This document shows, in pieces, positions 34,336 to 42,500 of a DNA stretch of 64,000 bases (its first letter is position 1; each line of letters starts with the position of its first letter). Location: the NCBI GenBank assembly GCA_031378345.1, contig JANNDY010000034.1:159673-223672 (forward strand). The letters are read 5' to 3'. Below the pieces are notes generated by a model. It was given only the letters and a program-made list of their open reading frames with translations, ran no database searches and was not told the origin of the DNA. The DNA comes from Emticicia sp031378345 (GTDB lineage: Bacteria; Bacteroidota; Bacteroidia; Cytophagales; Spirosomataceae). The translations under genes and the position numbers were made by a program.

Positions 34336-35190
34336 ATGGTAGCAAAATTTGGGAAAACAGTGGTTTTCTTTTCAATAATTGTCAGTTTTTTTTATTCAAC
34401 TTTTGCATTTGCCGCAGGCGAACCTTTCCCGATGGGTGCAAGAAGTTGGGGAATCGGCAATGCAACCGCTGCCGTTGCTGACCGATATTCAGTTTTCAAT
34501 AATCCTGCGGGTTTAGGCTTCTTGAAAGACAATTTTGTAAACACTTCTTACCATGCCAGATACAACATTGCAGGACTCCAAACTCTGTCATTATCAGGCA
34601 ATTACAATACAAAATACGCAAATATCGGACTTGGTGTTGAGCGTTTTGGCGACAAACTTTATAGCGAACAAAAACTTGGTTTGGCTCTGGCAAAAAGTAC
34701 AAATCGAGTTTCATTAGGCATAAAAGTTAGCTATTTTCAGGCAGCAATCGAAAATCTTTCTTCCAAAAATACCTTAATAACTGAGTTTGGTGTAATGACA
34801 AAACTTAGTTCAAAAGTACAATTAGGTTTTCATGCTTATAACCTTACGGGAGCAAAACTTTTTGCTTCGCAACATATTCCAACGGTACTTCGTTTAGGAC
34901 TTTCTTTTACGCCATCTAAACAAATTTTATTGGTTACAGAAGCTGAAAAAGACCTTGATTTTCCGATGCTCATTAAGGCTGGTTTGGAATATCAAATTGT
35001 TAAAAACTTTTATCTCCGCACAGGCATCACTTCCCGTCTCAATAACGCCCATTTTGGCTTTGGTTTTCAGTCAAAACAATTTATTTTTGACTATGCCGCC
35101 AGTAGTAGTTCTACCTTAGGTTTTTCACAACATTTGTCTATTTCTTATCAATTAAGCAAGATAAAAGATTTGGCTGAAAAACAGAAATAA
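34336..35190 (+). CDS. Outer-membrane beta-barrel protein (PorV/UPF0164-like)
   Basis: A signal peptide (STFAFA cleavage region) is followed by GARSWGIGNATAAVADRYSV and FNNPAGLG, the N-terminal pattern of PorV and related FadL-like barrels. Regular amphipathic strands follow (YANIGLGVERFGDKL, LGLALAKSTNRVSLGIKVSY), ending with an aromatic strand. PorV shuttles type IX secretion cargo; this 284-residue protein is shorter, so an exact PorV role is uncertain. It lies 116 bases after the preceding gene in the same direction. Confidence 0.8.
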   Translation: MVAKFGKTVVFFSIIVSFFYSTFAFAAGEPFPMGARSWGIGNATAAVADRYSVFNNPAGLGFLKDNFVNTSYHARYNIAGLQTLSLSGNYNTKYANIGLGVERFGDKLYSEQKLGLALAKSTNRVSLGIKVSYFQAAIENLSSKNTLITEFGVMTKLSSKVQLGFHAYNLTGAKLFASQHIPTVLRLGLSFTPSKQILLVTEAEKDLDFPMLIKAGLEYQIVKNFYLRTGITSRLNNAHFGFGFQSKQFIFDYAASSSSTLGFSQHLSISYQLSKIKDLAEKQK

Positions 35191-35305
35191 ACTATAATGT
35201 ACTTATAATCAAGTAATTACGAATTTTAATATTCCTTTTTTTGAAAATTTGAAACTAAATATCAATTAAATATGTATATACATTAAATGTAAATGTATTG
35301 ATATT

Positions 35306-36022
35306 ATGAAAACAATAATGCACAAAGCCAACGAGCGTGGACACGCCAATCACGGTTGGTTGGATAGTTATCATTCTTTTAGTTTTGCCAGTTTTAATGA
35401 CCCCAAAAAGGTTAATTTTGGTGTTTTGAGAGTTTTGAACGATGATACGGTTTCGGGAAGTATGGGTTTTGGCACGCACCCGCACGATAATATGGAGATT
35501 ATTTCGATTCCACTTTCGGGCGATTTGGAACATAAAGACAGCATGGGAAATGCCGCAATTATAAAAAAGGGAGAGGTGCAAATTATGTCGGCAGGAACGG
35601 GTATTTATCACTCCGAAAAAAACAAAAATCACGGTGAAGTAGTCAAGTTTTTACAGATTTGGGTATTTCCAAAACTACGAAATATCAAGCCCAGATATGA
35701 CCAGAAGGCATTTTTGGCAGAAAACAGGAGAAATAAATTTCAGACCGTAGTATCGCCACTTGGTTCGGAAGATGGTGGTGTTGGAATCAATCAAGATGCT
35801 TGGTTTTCGCTTGGAAATCTTGAAAACAACACTGAATTGTCTTACGAAATAAAGGGAAAAGGCAATGGCGTTTATGCTTTTGTTTTGGAAGGAGAAATTG
35901 AAATTAATGGGCAAAAATTAGGTCGCAGAGATGGTTTGGGTATTAGCGAAACCGATACTTTACAAATCAAAGCCACAAGCAATGCCGAAGTGCTTTTGAT
36001 GGATTTACCGATGGTGTTTTAA
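35306..36022 (+). CDS. Pirin-family bicupin protein
   Basis: 238 residues with HGWLDSYHSFSFASF, the metal-binding GFGTHPHDNMEIISIPLSG and LEHKDSMGN cupin motifs, and a degenerate second cupin (YAFVLEGEIEINGQKLGRRD). Bacterial pirins (YhaK/YhhW type) are iron proteins; some have quercetinase activity and others sense redox state. Monocistronic, ending in a strong terminator. Confidence 0.92.
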   Translation: MKTIMHKANERGHANHGWLDSYHSFSFASFNDPKKVNFGVLRVLNDDTVSGSMGFGTHPHDNMEIISIPLSGDLEHKDSMGNAAIIKKGEVQIMSAGTGIYHSEKNKNHGEVVKFLQIWVFPKLRNIKPRYDQKAFLAENRRNKFQTVVSPLGSEDGGVGINQDAWFSLGNLENNTELSYEIKGKGNGVYAFVLEGEIEINGQKLGRRDGLGISETDTLQIKATSNAEVLLMDLPMVF

Positions 36023-36047
36023 GTCTTTGCAAAAACTATTTTTTTTC

Positions 36048-36086
36048 AAAATTTCCTGCCCATTGAGGGCAGGAAATTTTTTATTT
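36048..36086. terminator. Strong bidirectional terminator
   Basis: AAAATTTCCTGCC (36048-36060) and GGCAGGAAATTTT (36068-36080) form a 13-bp perfect stem with a 7-base loop, flanked by T-runs in both directions, between the convergent pirin and DUF2306 genes. Confidence 0.92.
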
Positions 36087-36090
36087 TGAG

Positions 36091-36837
36091 TCAAGCAAGT
36101 TCTTTTTTAGCAAACATTGTCTTGAAAATGCTTGGTTTTTCCTCAATTTTGAACTTTGCTTTATATTTTTTGATAATTCTTGCCGACAAAATTCCAATGA
36201 TTACACCTGGGGCTGTCCAAGTCATAATGAATACAAAGAATGGTGTGTTTTCAGGCATAAATCTTGGTAAAATATTTACACAAAAAGCTGTCAAAGCAGC
36301 AGAATATGCTCCCATCATTTTTCCTGCATGAGCAAAAAACCAGTGCATTTTTTCGGCTTTCACGAAACCTAAATATACTTTCAAATCGCCATAAGCATTT
36401 GCCAAACTCACTGTGCCAAAAACAAAGAACAAAATATTTAAGCCACCAAAATCTTTTGGAGGATTTTGAGTTAAATACGCTCCGTAAGCGAGCATACAAA
36501 TTCCTGAAACTCCGATTATCCAAGCAGCAATTTTATCAATCATTGTAGGAATAAGTCCTTTCTTCATTGATAACATTCTTTTTCCCGACCAGTTTGGATA
36601 AAAACTCACGATGCCGATTCCCAAGAAAAATTGATATTTTAAATTAGTTGGGTAAAGAACGAAGAAAATAGTAGTTGTAACGAAAATCATAAACATTGAC
36701 CAGTAAAAAACTAAGCCCGCACGGTTATGAACTTTGCCACCTTTGTTGGCTGTCATAGCGACCAAACCAGCAGCCAATGACAAGATGCCACACAAGATAT
36801 GAACAGCGATTGAAGATTTGTAGATGAGCGTTTCCAT
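36091..36837 (-). CDS. DUF2306-like membrane protein
   Basis: 248 residues with seven or so membrane helices. The start (IAVHILCGILSLAAGLVAM, then KGGKVHNRAGLVFYWSM) carries the H-x(n)-G and HNRAG features of DUF2306, related to cytochrome b561-like or YozB-like membrane proteins. No function known. A small DUF2141 gene lies 46 bases upstream in the same direction and may be co-transcribed. Confidence 0.78.
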   Translation of the reverse strand: METLIYKSSIAVHILCGILSLAAGLVAMTANKGGKVHNRAGLVFYWSMFMIFVTTTIFFVLYPTNLKYQFFLGIGIVSFYPNWSGKRMLSMKKGLIPTMIDKIAAWIIGVSGICMLAYGAYLTQNPPKDFGGLNILFFVFGTVSLANAYGDLKVYLGFVKAEKMHWFFAHAGKMMGAYSAALTAFCVNILPRFMPENTPFFVFIMTWTAPGVIIGILSARIIKKYKAKFKIEEKPSIFKTMFAKKELA

Positions 36838-36883
36838 AATATTTTTTGTTTATCGTATGTCTGATTAGAAATGGGTTTTCAAC

Positions 36884-37318
36884 TTAAAATGATAATAAGG
36901 ATATTTCAATATTTTTGTTTTCGGTCAAATCAAAAGCACATTGTAAGAAATTTGGTGGCCCCATGAGCATCGTTACATTAGAAAAACCAAAAGGCTCGGC
37001 TGGCATTTGTCCGTTCATGTCCAAGGTTTTGCTATCGTTCAGGTCTTGATATATCACAATTGCGTACTTTCCTTCCATCATTCCTTCAAATTTCAAAATA
37101 ACCTCACCCTCTTTGGTTACTTCGGCAGTAGCTGTTTTGATTCCTCCGCTCTGTGGGAAATTCTCTATATCGTTAGAAATTGATGCTAAAATTTTACCTT
37201 CACGTTTCTGAATTCCTTTTACTGTTATGCTCACACTGTATTTATTTTGGGCAAAAGTAACAGTTGAGATTAAAGCAAAGATTGTGATAAGAATTGTAGT
37301 TTTTACAAGCGTTTTCAT
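36884..37318 (-). CDS. DUF2141-type secreted protein
   Basis: 144 residues with a signal peptide (ALISTVTFAQ end) and the compact beta-domain pattern KREGKILASISNDIENFP, GKYAIVIYQDLNDSKTLDMN and PAEPFGFSN, typical of DUF2141. It probably sits in the periplasm or on the surface. Expressed from a good promoter and followed by the DUF2306 gene. Confidence 0.85.
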   Translation of the reverse strand: MKTLVKTTILITIFALISTVTFAQNKYSVSITVKGIQKREGKILASISNDIENFPQSGGIKTATAEVTKEGEVILKFEGMMEGKYAIVIYQDLNDSKTLDMNGQMPAEPFGFSNVTMLMGPPNFLQCAFDLTENKNIEISLLSF

Positions 37319-37356
37319 TTTTATTATTGTTTAAATGTTTGCGTTTTTGAATGACA

Positions 37357-37388
37357 CAAATGTAGAACAGCTCGAAAAACTACACAAA
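37357..37388 (-). promoter_or_regulatory. Promoter of the DUF2141-DUF2306 operon
   Basis: On the minus strand TTTG (37388-37385), a 20-base spacer and TACATTTG (37364-37357) fit the Bacteroidota consensus; start codon 38 bases downstream. Confidence 0.65.
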
Positions 37389-37763
37389 TTAAAGGGTTGA
37401 TTATCAATCAGTTGGGACGTTTGACAACGTATTGGGAAGAACGGTGAAGTTTTGGGAGGAATGACAATATACATTTGGCCAACAAGGCATTCTTGCAGTA
37501 ACTTAGTAAGCAATAAAATTTATTGAAATATATCAATTTTGCTTATTCAACCCTATTTTATTCTAATTGTTTATTAAGGTTTTGTTATTGATTATTGCAT
37601 TAGTCACAAAAAAACAATAGTAACTTCATTTATACGTAACAGCTACTTTATACTTCAAAGGTAGTTTTGCATTTTAAATTATCTAGTAAGCAATGTTCCA
37701 AATACGATTTGTTTAGAGAACAGATTGTTTTTTTTTAACTAACCCCAAAAACCTCCACAAAGT
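37389..37763 (+). promoter_or_regulatory. Upstream control region of the susC locus
   Basis: These 375 bases have no gene. A -7-like TAGTTTTG at 37662-37669 lies about 95 bases before susC, leaving a long leader. An 11-base direct repeat TAGTAAGCAAT occurs at 37504 and 37684, 180 bases apart, one copy just after the likely transcript start. No -33 TTTG at normal spacing was found, so an activator may be needed. Confidence 0.4.
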
Positions 37764-40700
37764 ATGCAAAAAACTCTACTCAAGGTCTTGCAGACCTTTA
37801 TTCTTGTATTATTTCTTATACAACATTCAACGGCACAAAGCAACACAATTACAGGTAGTGTTACGTCAGTGTCAGGCGAGATTATTCCTGGCGTAAATGT
37901 CCAAATCAAAGGAACAAACACGGGTACTGTTACTGATGCCAAGGGTTTTTACAAAATTGGTGTAAATACTGAAAACGCGATTCTTGTTATTTCGTCTATC
38001 GGATTTACTCTCCAAGAAATCGTAGCTGGAAATCGTAGTAAAATTGATATAATTTTACAAGAAGATGCGAAAACTTTGAATGAAGTTATTGTTACAGCCT
38101 TAGGTATTAAGCGTGAAGAAAAATCATTGGGTTTTTCTGCAACAACCATTAATGCCAATGCAGTTATCGATGCAAAATCTAATAACTGGGTAAATACACT
38201 TTCGGGTAAAGTGGCGGGTTTGAATATTCAAGGTGTTGGCGGAGGACCGATGGGGTCTTCGAGAATCACTTTGCGAGGAGAATCTTCTCTAAATCTTGAA
38301 AATAATCAAGCATTAATTGTGGTTGATGGAGTACCAATTAGTAGTAAAATTACTGGAACTGGTTATACTTCTCACCTCTCGGCCGATAGCCCAGTTGATT
38401 ATGGCTCTACGGTTTCGGACTTAAATCCAGATGATATTGAAAACGTAACTGTCTTGAAAGGACCAGGAGCAACGGCACTTTACGGTAGCCGAGCAGCAGG
38501 TGGGGCTTTGGTTATTACAACAAAAACAGGTGCAAGAAAAGACCGTGGAATTGGAGTAACATTTAACACAAACTTTAATATTGAACAAGTAAATCGTTGG
38601 CCTGATTATCAATTTGAGTATGGCGAAGGTCGCACTGATGTTTATTATTCCTACTTAAATAGTGCCGATGGAATAAATACAAGTACAACGGCGGCGGCGG
38701 GGCGAGCTTGGGGGCCAAAGTTTAATGGTCAAACCTACTTTCAATACAATCCTGCTGCTCCTGACGGAAAAGCAACCGAGCGTACACCTTGGGTTCCTTA
38801 CGAAAACTATATTTCGGGGTATTTTCAAACAGGAAAAACTTTTTCAAATAGTCTTTCTCTTGAAGGCGGAACAGATAAGGGTTCTGCAAGGTTTTCGTTT
38901 ACACACCTCAAAAACGAGTGGATTGTACCAAATACAGGCTTTGAACGCATCAATGCGGCGTTATCGGTCAATCAACAATTATCTTCAAAATTAAAAATTA
39001 CAGGAAAAGCAAATTATACTAATAAAAGAAGCGATAATCTTCCTGCGGCAGGTTATAATAATCAATCGTTGATGTATTTTGTTATTATTGGACCTGCACC
39101 CAACGTAAATCCAGAATGGTATAAGCCTTATTGGCAGCCTGGTTTAGAGGGCGTACAACAACGAAACCCTTTTAATCCCGGTCCTGACAATCCATTTTTG
39201 GATATGTACGAAATGCTCAATAAAATGAATAAGCATGGACTTATCGGGAATGTTTCTGCCAATTATCAGATTACTGATAAACTTGATTTAATGCTCAGAA
39301 CTGGTGTAGATATGTCGTTTGAATATCGTTCGCAACAACGCCCATTCAGCATGACAAAATATCCAAGAGGAATGTTTAGAGAACAAAATGTATTTAGTTA
39401 TGAATCAAATACTGACGTTTTATTAAACTATAAAGATAATTTTAGTGATAAAATTAGCGTAAGGGCATCTCTTGGAGGAAATGCAATGAAGCAAACTTAT
39501 GATTTTGCAGGTCTGTATGCCGACCAATTGGCACAGCCGGGTATCTATCAAATTTCAAATAGTTTAGACCAAGCGGTAGCTGACCCACTCAAAACCCGTA
39601 AAGCAATCAATAGTGTTTATGCAACCACACAATTTGCTTACGACGAAAAGATTTTTGTGGACTTAACAGGAAGAAACGACTGGTCAAGTACCTTGCCATT
39701 TGCCAATAATTCATTTTTTTATCCATCTGTTAGTTCGAGTTTTTTATTGCATGAATTGTTTAAAATGCCGCAATCTATTTCGTTTGCAAAAGTTCGTGCT
39801 TCGTGGGCTCAGGTTGGAAATGATACTCGTCCTTATCAAACAACTCGCTACTACGACCGTATTTATGGTAATAACTTTACCAATCCTTCGACATTATTTA
39901 ATGCCAATCTTAAACCCGAAATTACTTCAAGTTATGAGTTTGGTTTAGATGTACGTTTGCTCAAAAACCGTCTGGGCTTAGATTTGGCTTACTACAATAA
40001 TGATAGTCGCAATCAAATTTTAGCTGTTCCACTCGACCCAACATCTGGTTTTTCAAATGCCCTTATTAATGCGGGCTTGATTAATAGCAAAGGTGTTGAA
40101 GTGAAATTAAATGGCAAAATTATCAATAATAACAATTTTAAGTGGAATTCTACGGCCATTTGGTCAAGAAATCGCAGTTATGTGCGTGAATTAGCCGAAG
40201 GAATCACCAACCAAACAATTTACAGTCACGGCGGAAACGTTACCATCGAAGCCCGTGTAGGTGGATTGATGGGCGATATGTATGGCCGTGGTTTCCAACG
40301 CTCGCCCGATGGTCAGATTATTTATGGTACAAACGGATTGCCTGCTCAACTCGACCCAACTGTAAAAAAATGGGGCAACGCCTTTGCCGATTGGAAAGCA
40401 AGTTGGTCGAATGAATTTACTTACAAAGGTCTAAAATTAAGTGTTCTATTAGATGGTCAAATGGGCGGAAGTATGTACTCACAAACCAATCATAAAAATA
40501 ATACTTTGGGTAAAACCAAAGTTACACTCCCAGGAAGAGATGGAGGATTGATTGGTGATGGCGTAGTTTTACAACCAGACGGTACATTTAAACCAAATGC
40601 GGTAAAAGTAGCTGCAAGTGCCTATTATGATAATTATTACACAATTAGTAATGCTGAAGTCAATATTTTTGATGCGTCTTTCTTGAAAATCCGTGAGGTG

Positions 40701-40919
40701 CGTTTTGAGTTTAATTTACCTCAAAATTTGCTCAGTAAAGTTGGTATCCGCCAAACAAGCGTTGCTTTATTTGGTCGTGATTTATTCAATTTTACAAAAT
40801 TCCCAGGGTTTGATCCAGAAGGTGGAAATTTGAATAACGGAACACTAACCCCAGGTGTCGAACTCACACAGTTTCCATCGGCACGTAGTATGGGAGCAAA
40901 TTTGACCTTTAAATTCTAA
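37764..40919 (+). CDS. SusC-family TonB-linked outer-membrane transporter
   Basis: 1051 residues: signal peptide, carboxypeptidase-regulatory-like domain (TITGSVTSVSGEIIPGVNVQ, KGFYKIGVN), TonB box region (LNEVIVTALGIKREEKSLGF), plug (VAGLNIQGVGGG, ALIVVDGVPI, LYGSRAAGGALVITTK) and a 22-strand barrel ending in NLTFKF. It pairs with the SusD lipoprotein 18 bases downstream as a pedal-bin importer. The substrate is not readable from sequence; the neighbours point to phosphate esters rather than glycans. Confidence 0.95.
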   Translation: MQKTLLKVLQTFILVLFLIQHSTAQSNTITGSVTSVSGEIIPGVNVQIKGTNTGTVTDAKGFYKIGVNTENAILVISSIGFTLQEIVAGNRSKIDIILQEDAKTLNEVIVTALGIKREEKSLGFSATTINANAVIDAKSNNWVNTLSGKVAGLNIQGVGGGPMGSSRITLRGESSLNLENNQALIVVDGVPISSKITGTGYTSHLSADSPVDYGSTVSDLNPDDIENVTVLKGPGATALYGSRAAGGALVITTKTGARKDRGIGVTFNTNFNIEQVNRWPDYQFEYGEGRTDVYYSYLNSADGINTSTTAAAGRAWGPKFNGQTYFQYNPAAPDGKATERTPWVPYENYISGYFQTGKTFSNSLSLEGGTDKGSARFSFTHLKNEWIVPNTGFERINAALSVNQQLSSKLKITGKANYTNKRSDNLPAAGYNNQSLMYFVIIGPAPNVNPEWYKPYWQPGLEGVQQRNPFNPGPDNPFLDMYEMLNKMNKHGLIGNVSANYQITDKLDLMLRTGVDMSFEYRSQQRPFSMTKYPRGMFREQNVFSYESNTDVLLNYKDNFSDKISVRASLGGNAMKQTYDFAGLYADQLAQPGIYQISNSLDQAVADPLKTRKAINSVYATTQFAYDEKIFVDLTGRNDWSSTLPFANNSFFYPSVSSSFLLHELFKMPQSISFAKVRASWAQVGNDTRPYQTTRYYDRIYGNNFTNPSTLFNANLKPEITSSYEFGLDVRLLKNRLGLDLAYYNNDSRNQILAVPLDPTSGFSNALINAGLINSKGVEVKLNGKIINNNNFKWNSTAIWSRNRSYVRELAEGITNQTIYSHGGNVTIEARVGGLMGDMYGRGFQRSPDGQIIYGTNGLPAQLDPTVKKWGNAFADWKASWSNEFTYKGLKLSVLLDGQMGGSMYSQTNHKNNTLGKTKVTLPGRDGGLIGDGVVLQPDGTFKPNAVKVAASAYYDNYYTISNAEVNIFDASFLKIREVRFEFNLPQNLLSKVGIRQTSVALFGRDLFNFTKFPGFDPEGGNLNNGTLTPGVELTQFPSARSMGANLTFKF

Positions 40920-40937
40920 TCAAATAGTATCTCAAAA

Positions 40938-42422
40938 ATGAAAAATAAATTAAAATATATCGTTACGCTTTTGGTCATGTTGTCTGTTTTAAGCTCATGC
41001 ACTAAAAACTTTGAAGAAATCAATATTGACCCAAATCGCCCAGAAAATGTTAATCCTGGCGTAATTTTAGGTCAAATGCAATATCGAATTATCAACAATT
41101 CGGTTTCTGCAGCACGCAATTTTACACACGAATTAATGCAAGTTGATGCACCACGAGCAAGTACAAGTGGCTTAGGACTTCATCGTTATTCTGTAAACCC
41201 TGGAGTGGGTGTATGGAGTAGTTTTTATCAGAACTTAACTGATGCACAAGATATTTATACAATCGCCGACCGTTTGAAAGAAAATAATTATAAAGCTATT
41301 GCATTGGTTTATAAATGTTGGGCGTATTCTATCTTGACAGATTTATACGGCGATGTGCCATATTCACAGGCAATCAAAGCAACCGAAGGTAATTTTAAAC
41401 CAGCATTCGACAAACAAAAGGATATTTATATTCAGATTTTGAAAGATTTAGAAACTGCAAATGGTCTTTTTGATGACACAAAAATTTTGACTTACGGTGG
41501 CGATTTAGTATATAATACAAGCGTTTTGACGAGTGGAAAAAATATAGGGATTCAACGTTGGAAAAAATTCACTAACTCGCTTAGATTAAGATTATTGTTA
41601 AGATTATCGAAAAAAGAAGGTGAAATCAATGTAAAAGAGCAAATAACGGCAATTTTAGCTGATGCCGTAAAATATCCAACACTCGTAGCCAATGCCGACG
41701 ATGCGATTTTTCGTTACCCTGGCACTTTTCCATATTTCAACCCTTATTACAATGCTCGAACGTTGGATTGGAGAGATGGAACATATTTTACTGAGTTTTT
41801 CTTGAATCCAATGAATGCAAGTGCTGACCCACGTCGTGCTATTTGGGCAATTCCTGTTACGGTTGCAGGTGTATCTACTTTTAGAGGTATTCAAAGTGGC
41901 TATCCGACTACACTTGAGTACGTTGTTGGTCAAAATTCGAGTTATACTGATGCACTCAAAACATTACCACAATTGGGTGTAATGATGCCGTATGCCGAAG
42001 TTGAATTTATCAAAGCCGAGCTTGCTCTGAAAGGATATACCACAGGAAAAACGCCAAAAACACACTACGATGCAGGAATTACTGCCTCAATGGTTCAATG
42101 GGGAGCAACAATACCAGCGACATTTCTAACTCAGAAAAGTAGTGCTTATGATGCTACTCTTTCTACCGAAAAACAGTTGGAGCAAATCATGACACAAAAA
42201 TACTACGCTTATTTTTTCGTAGATTATCAATCATGGTTTGAAAAACGCAGAACTGGTTATCCAATTTTACCAAGAGGTGCTGGAGTTCCTGCCGCAAATA
42301 AGTTTCCGAGCCGTGTGCCTTACCCTACTTATTTACAATCACTTAACCCCGAAGGTTTAGCTGGTGCAGTAACTTCAATTGGTGCAGATAATAGCGACAC
42401 AAAAGTTTGGTGGGAAAAATAA
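40938..42422 (+). CDS. SusD/RagB-family lipoprotein (SusD-like_2)
   Basis: 494 residues with lipobox VLSSC (Cys21), then NFEEINIDPNRPENV, TPR-like helices (YKAIALVYKCWAYSILTDLY, GDVPYSQAI) and a C-terminal EKQLEQIMTQKYYAYFFVDY segment, as in the SusD-like_2 group. It forms the substrate-binding lid of the SusC transporter upstream. A hairpin with 12-bp arms follows in the gap to the phosphoesterase gene. Confidence 0.94.
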   Translation: MKNKLKYIVTLLVMLSVLSSCTKNFEEINIDPNRPENVNPGVILGQMQYRIINNSVSAARNFTHELMQVDAPRASTSGLGLHRYSVNPGVGVWSSFYQNLTDAQDIYTIADRLKENNYKAIALVYKCWAYSILTDLYGDVPYSQAIKATEGNFKPAFDKQKDIYIQILKDLETANGLFDDTKILTYGGDLVYNTSVLTSGKNIGIQRWKKFTNSLRLRLLLRLSKKEGEINVKEQITAILADAVKYPTLVANADDAIFRYPGTFPYFNPYYNARTLDWRDGTYFTEFFLNPMNASADPRRAIWAIPVTVAGVSTFRGIQSGYPTTLEYVVGQNSSYTDALKTLPQLGVMMPYAEVEFIKAELALKGYTTGKTPKTHYDAGITASMVQWGATIPATFLTQKSSAYDATLSTEKQLEQIMTQKYYAYFFVDYQSWFEKRRTGYPILPRGAGVPAANKFPSRVPYPTYLQSLNPEGLAGAVTSIGADNSDTKVWWEK

Positions 42423-42444
42423 AATATTACATTCAATCATTGCA

Positions 42445-42478
42445 AACGCTGGCAAGCTCTTAGTAACTTGTCAGCGTT
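42445..42478 (+). terminator. Intercistronic hairpin between susD and the phosphoesterase gene
   Basis: AACGCTGGCAAG (42445-42456) pairs with CTTGTCAGCGTT (42467-42478), one G-U pair, loop of 10. No T-run follows, so it more likely reduces read-through or protects the upstream mRNA 3' end than fully terminates. Confidence 0.55.
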
Positions 42479-42500
42479 ATCCATTTAAAAACACTTTAAA

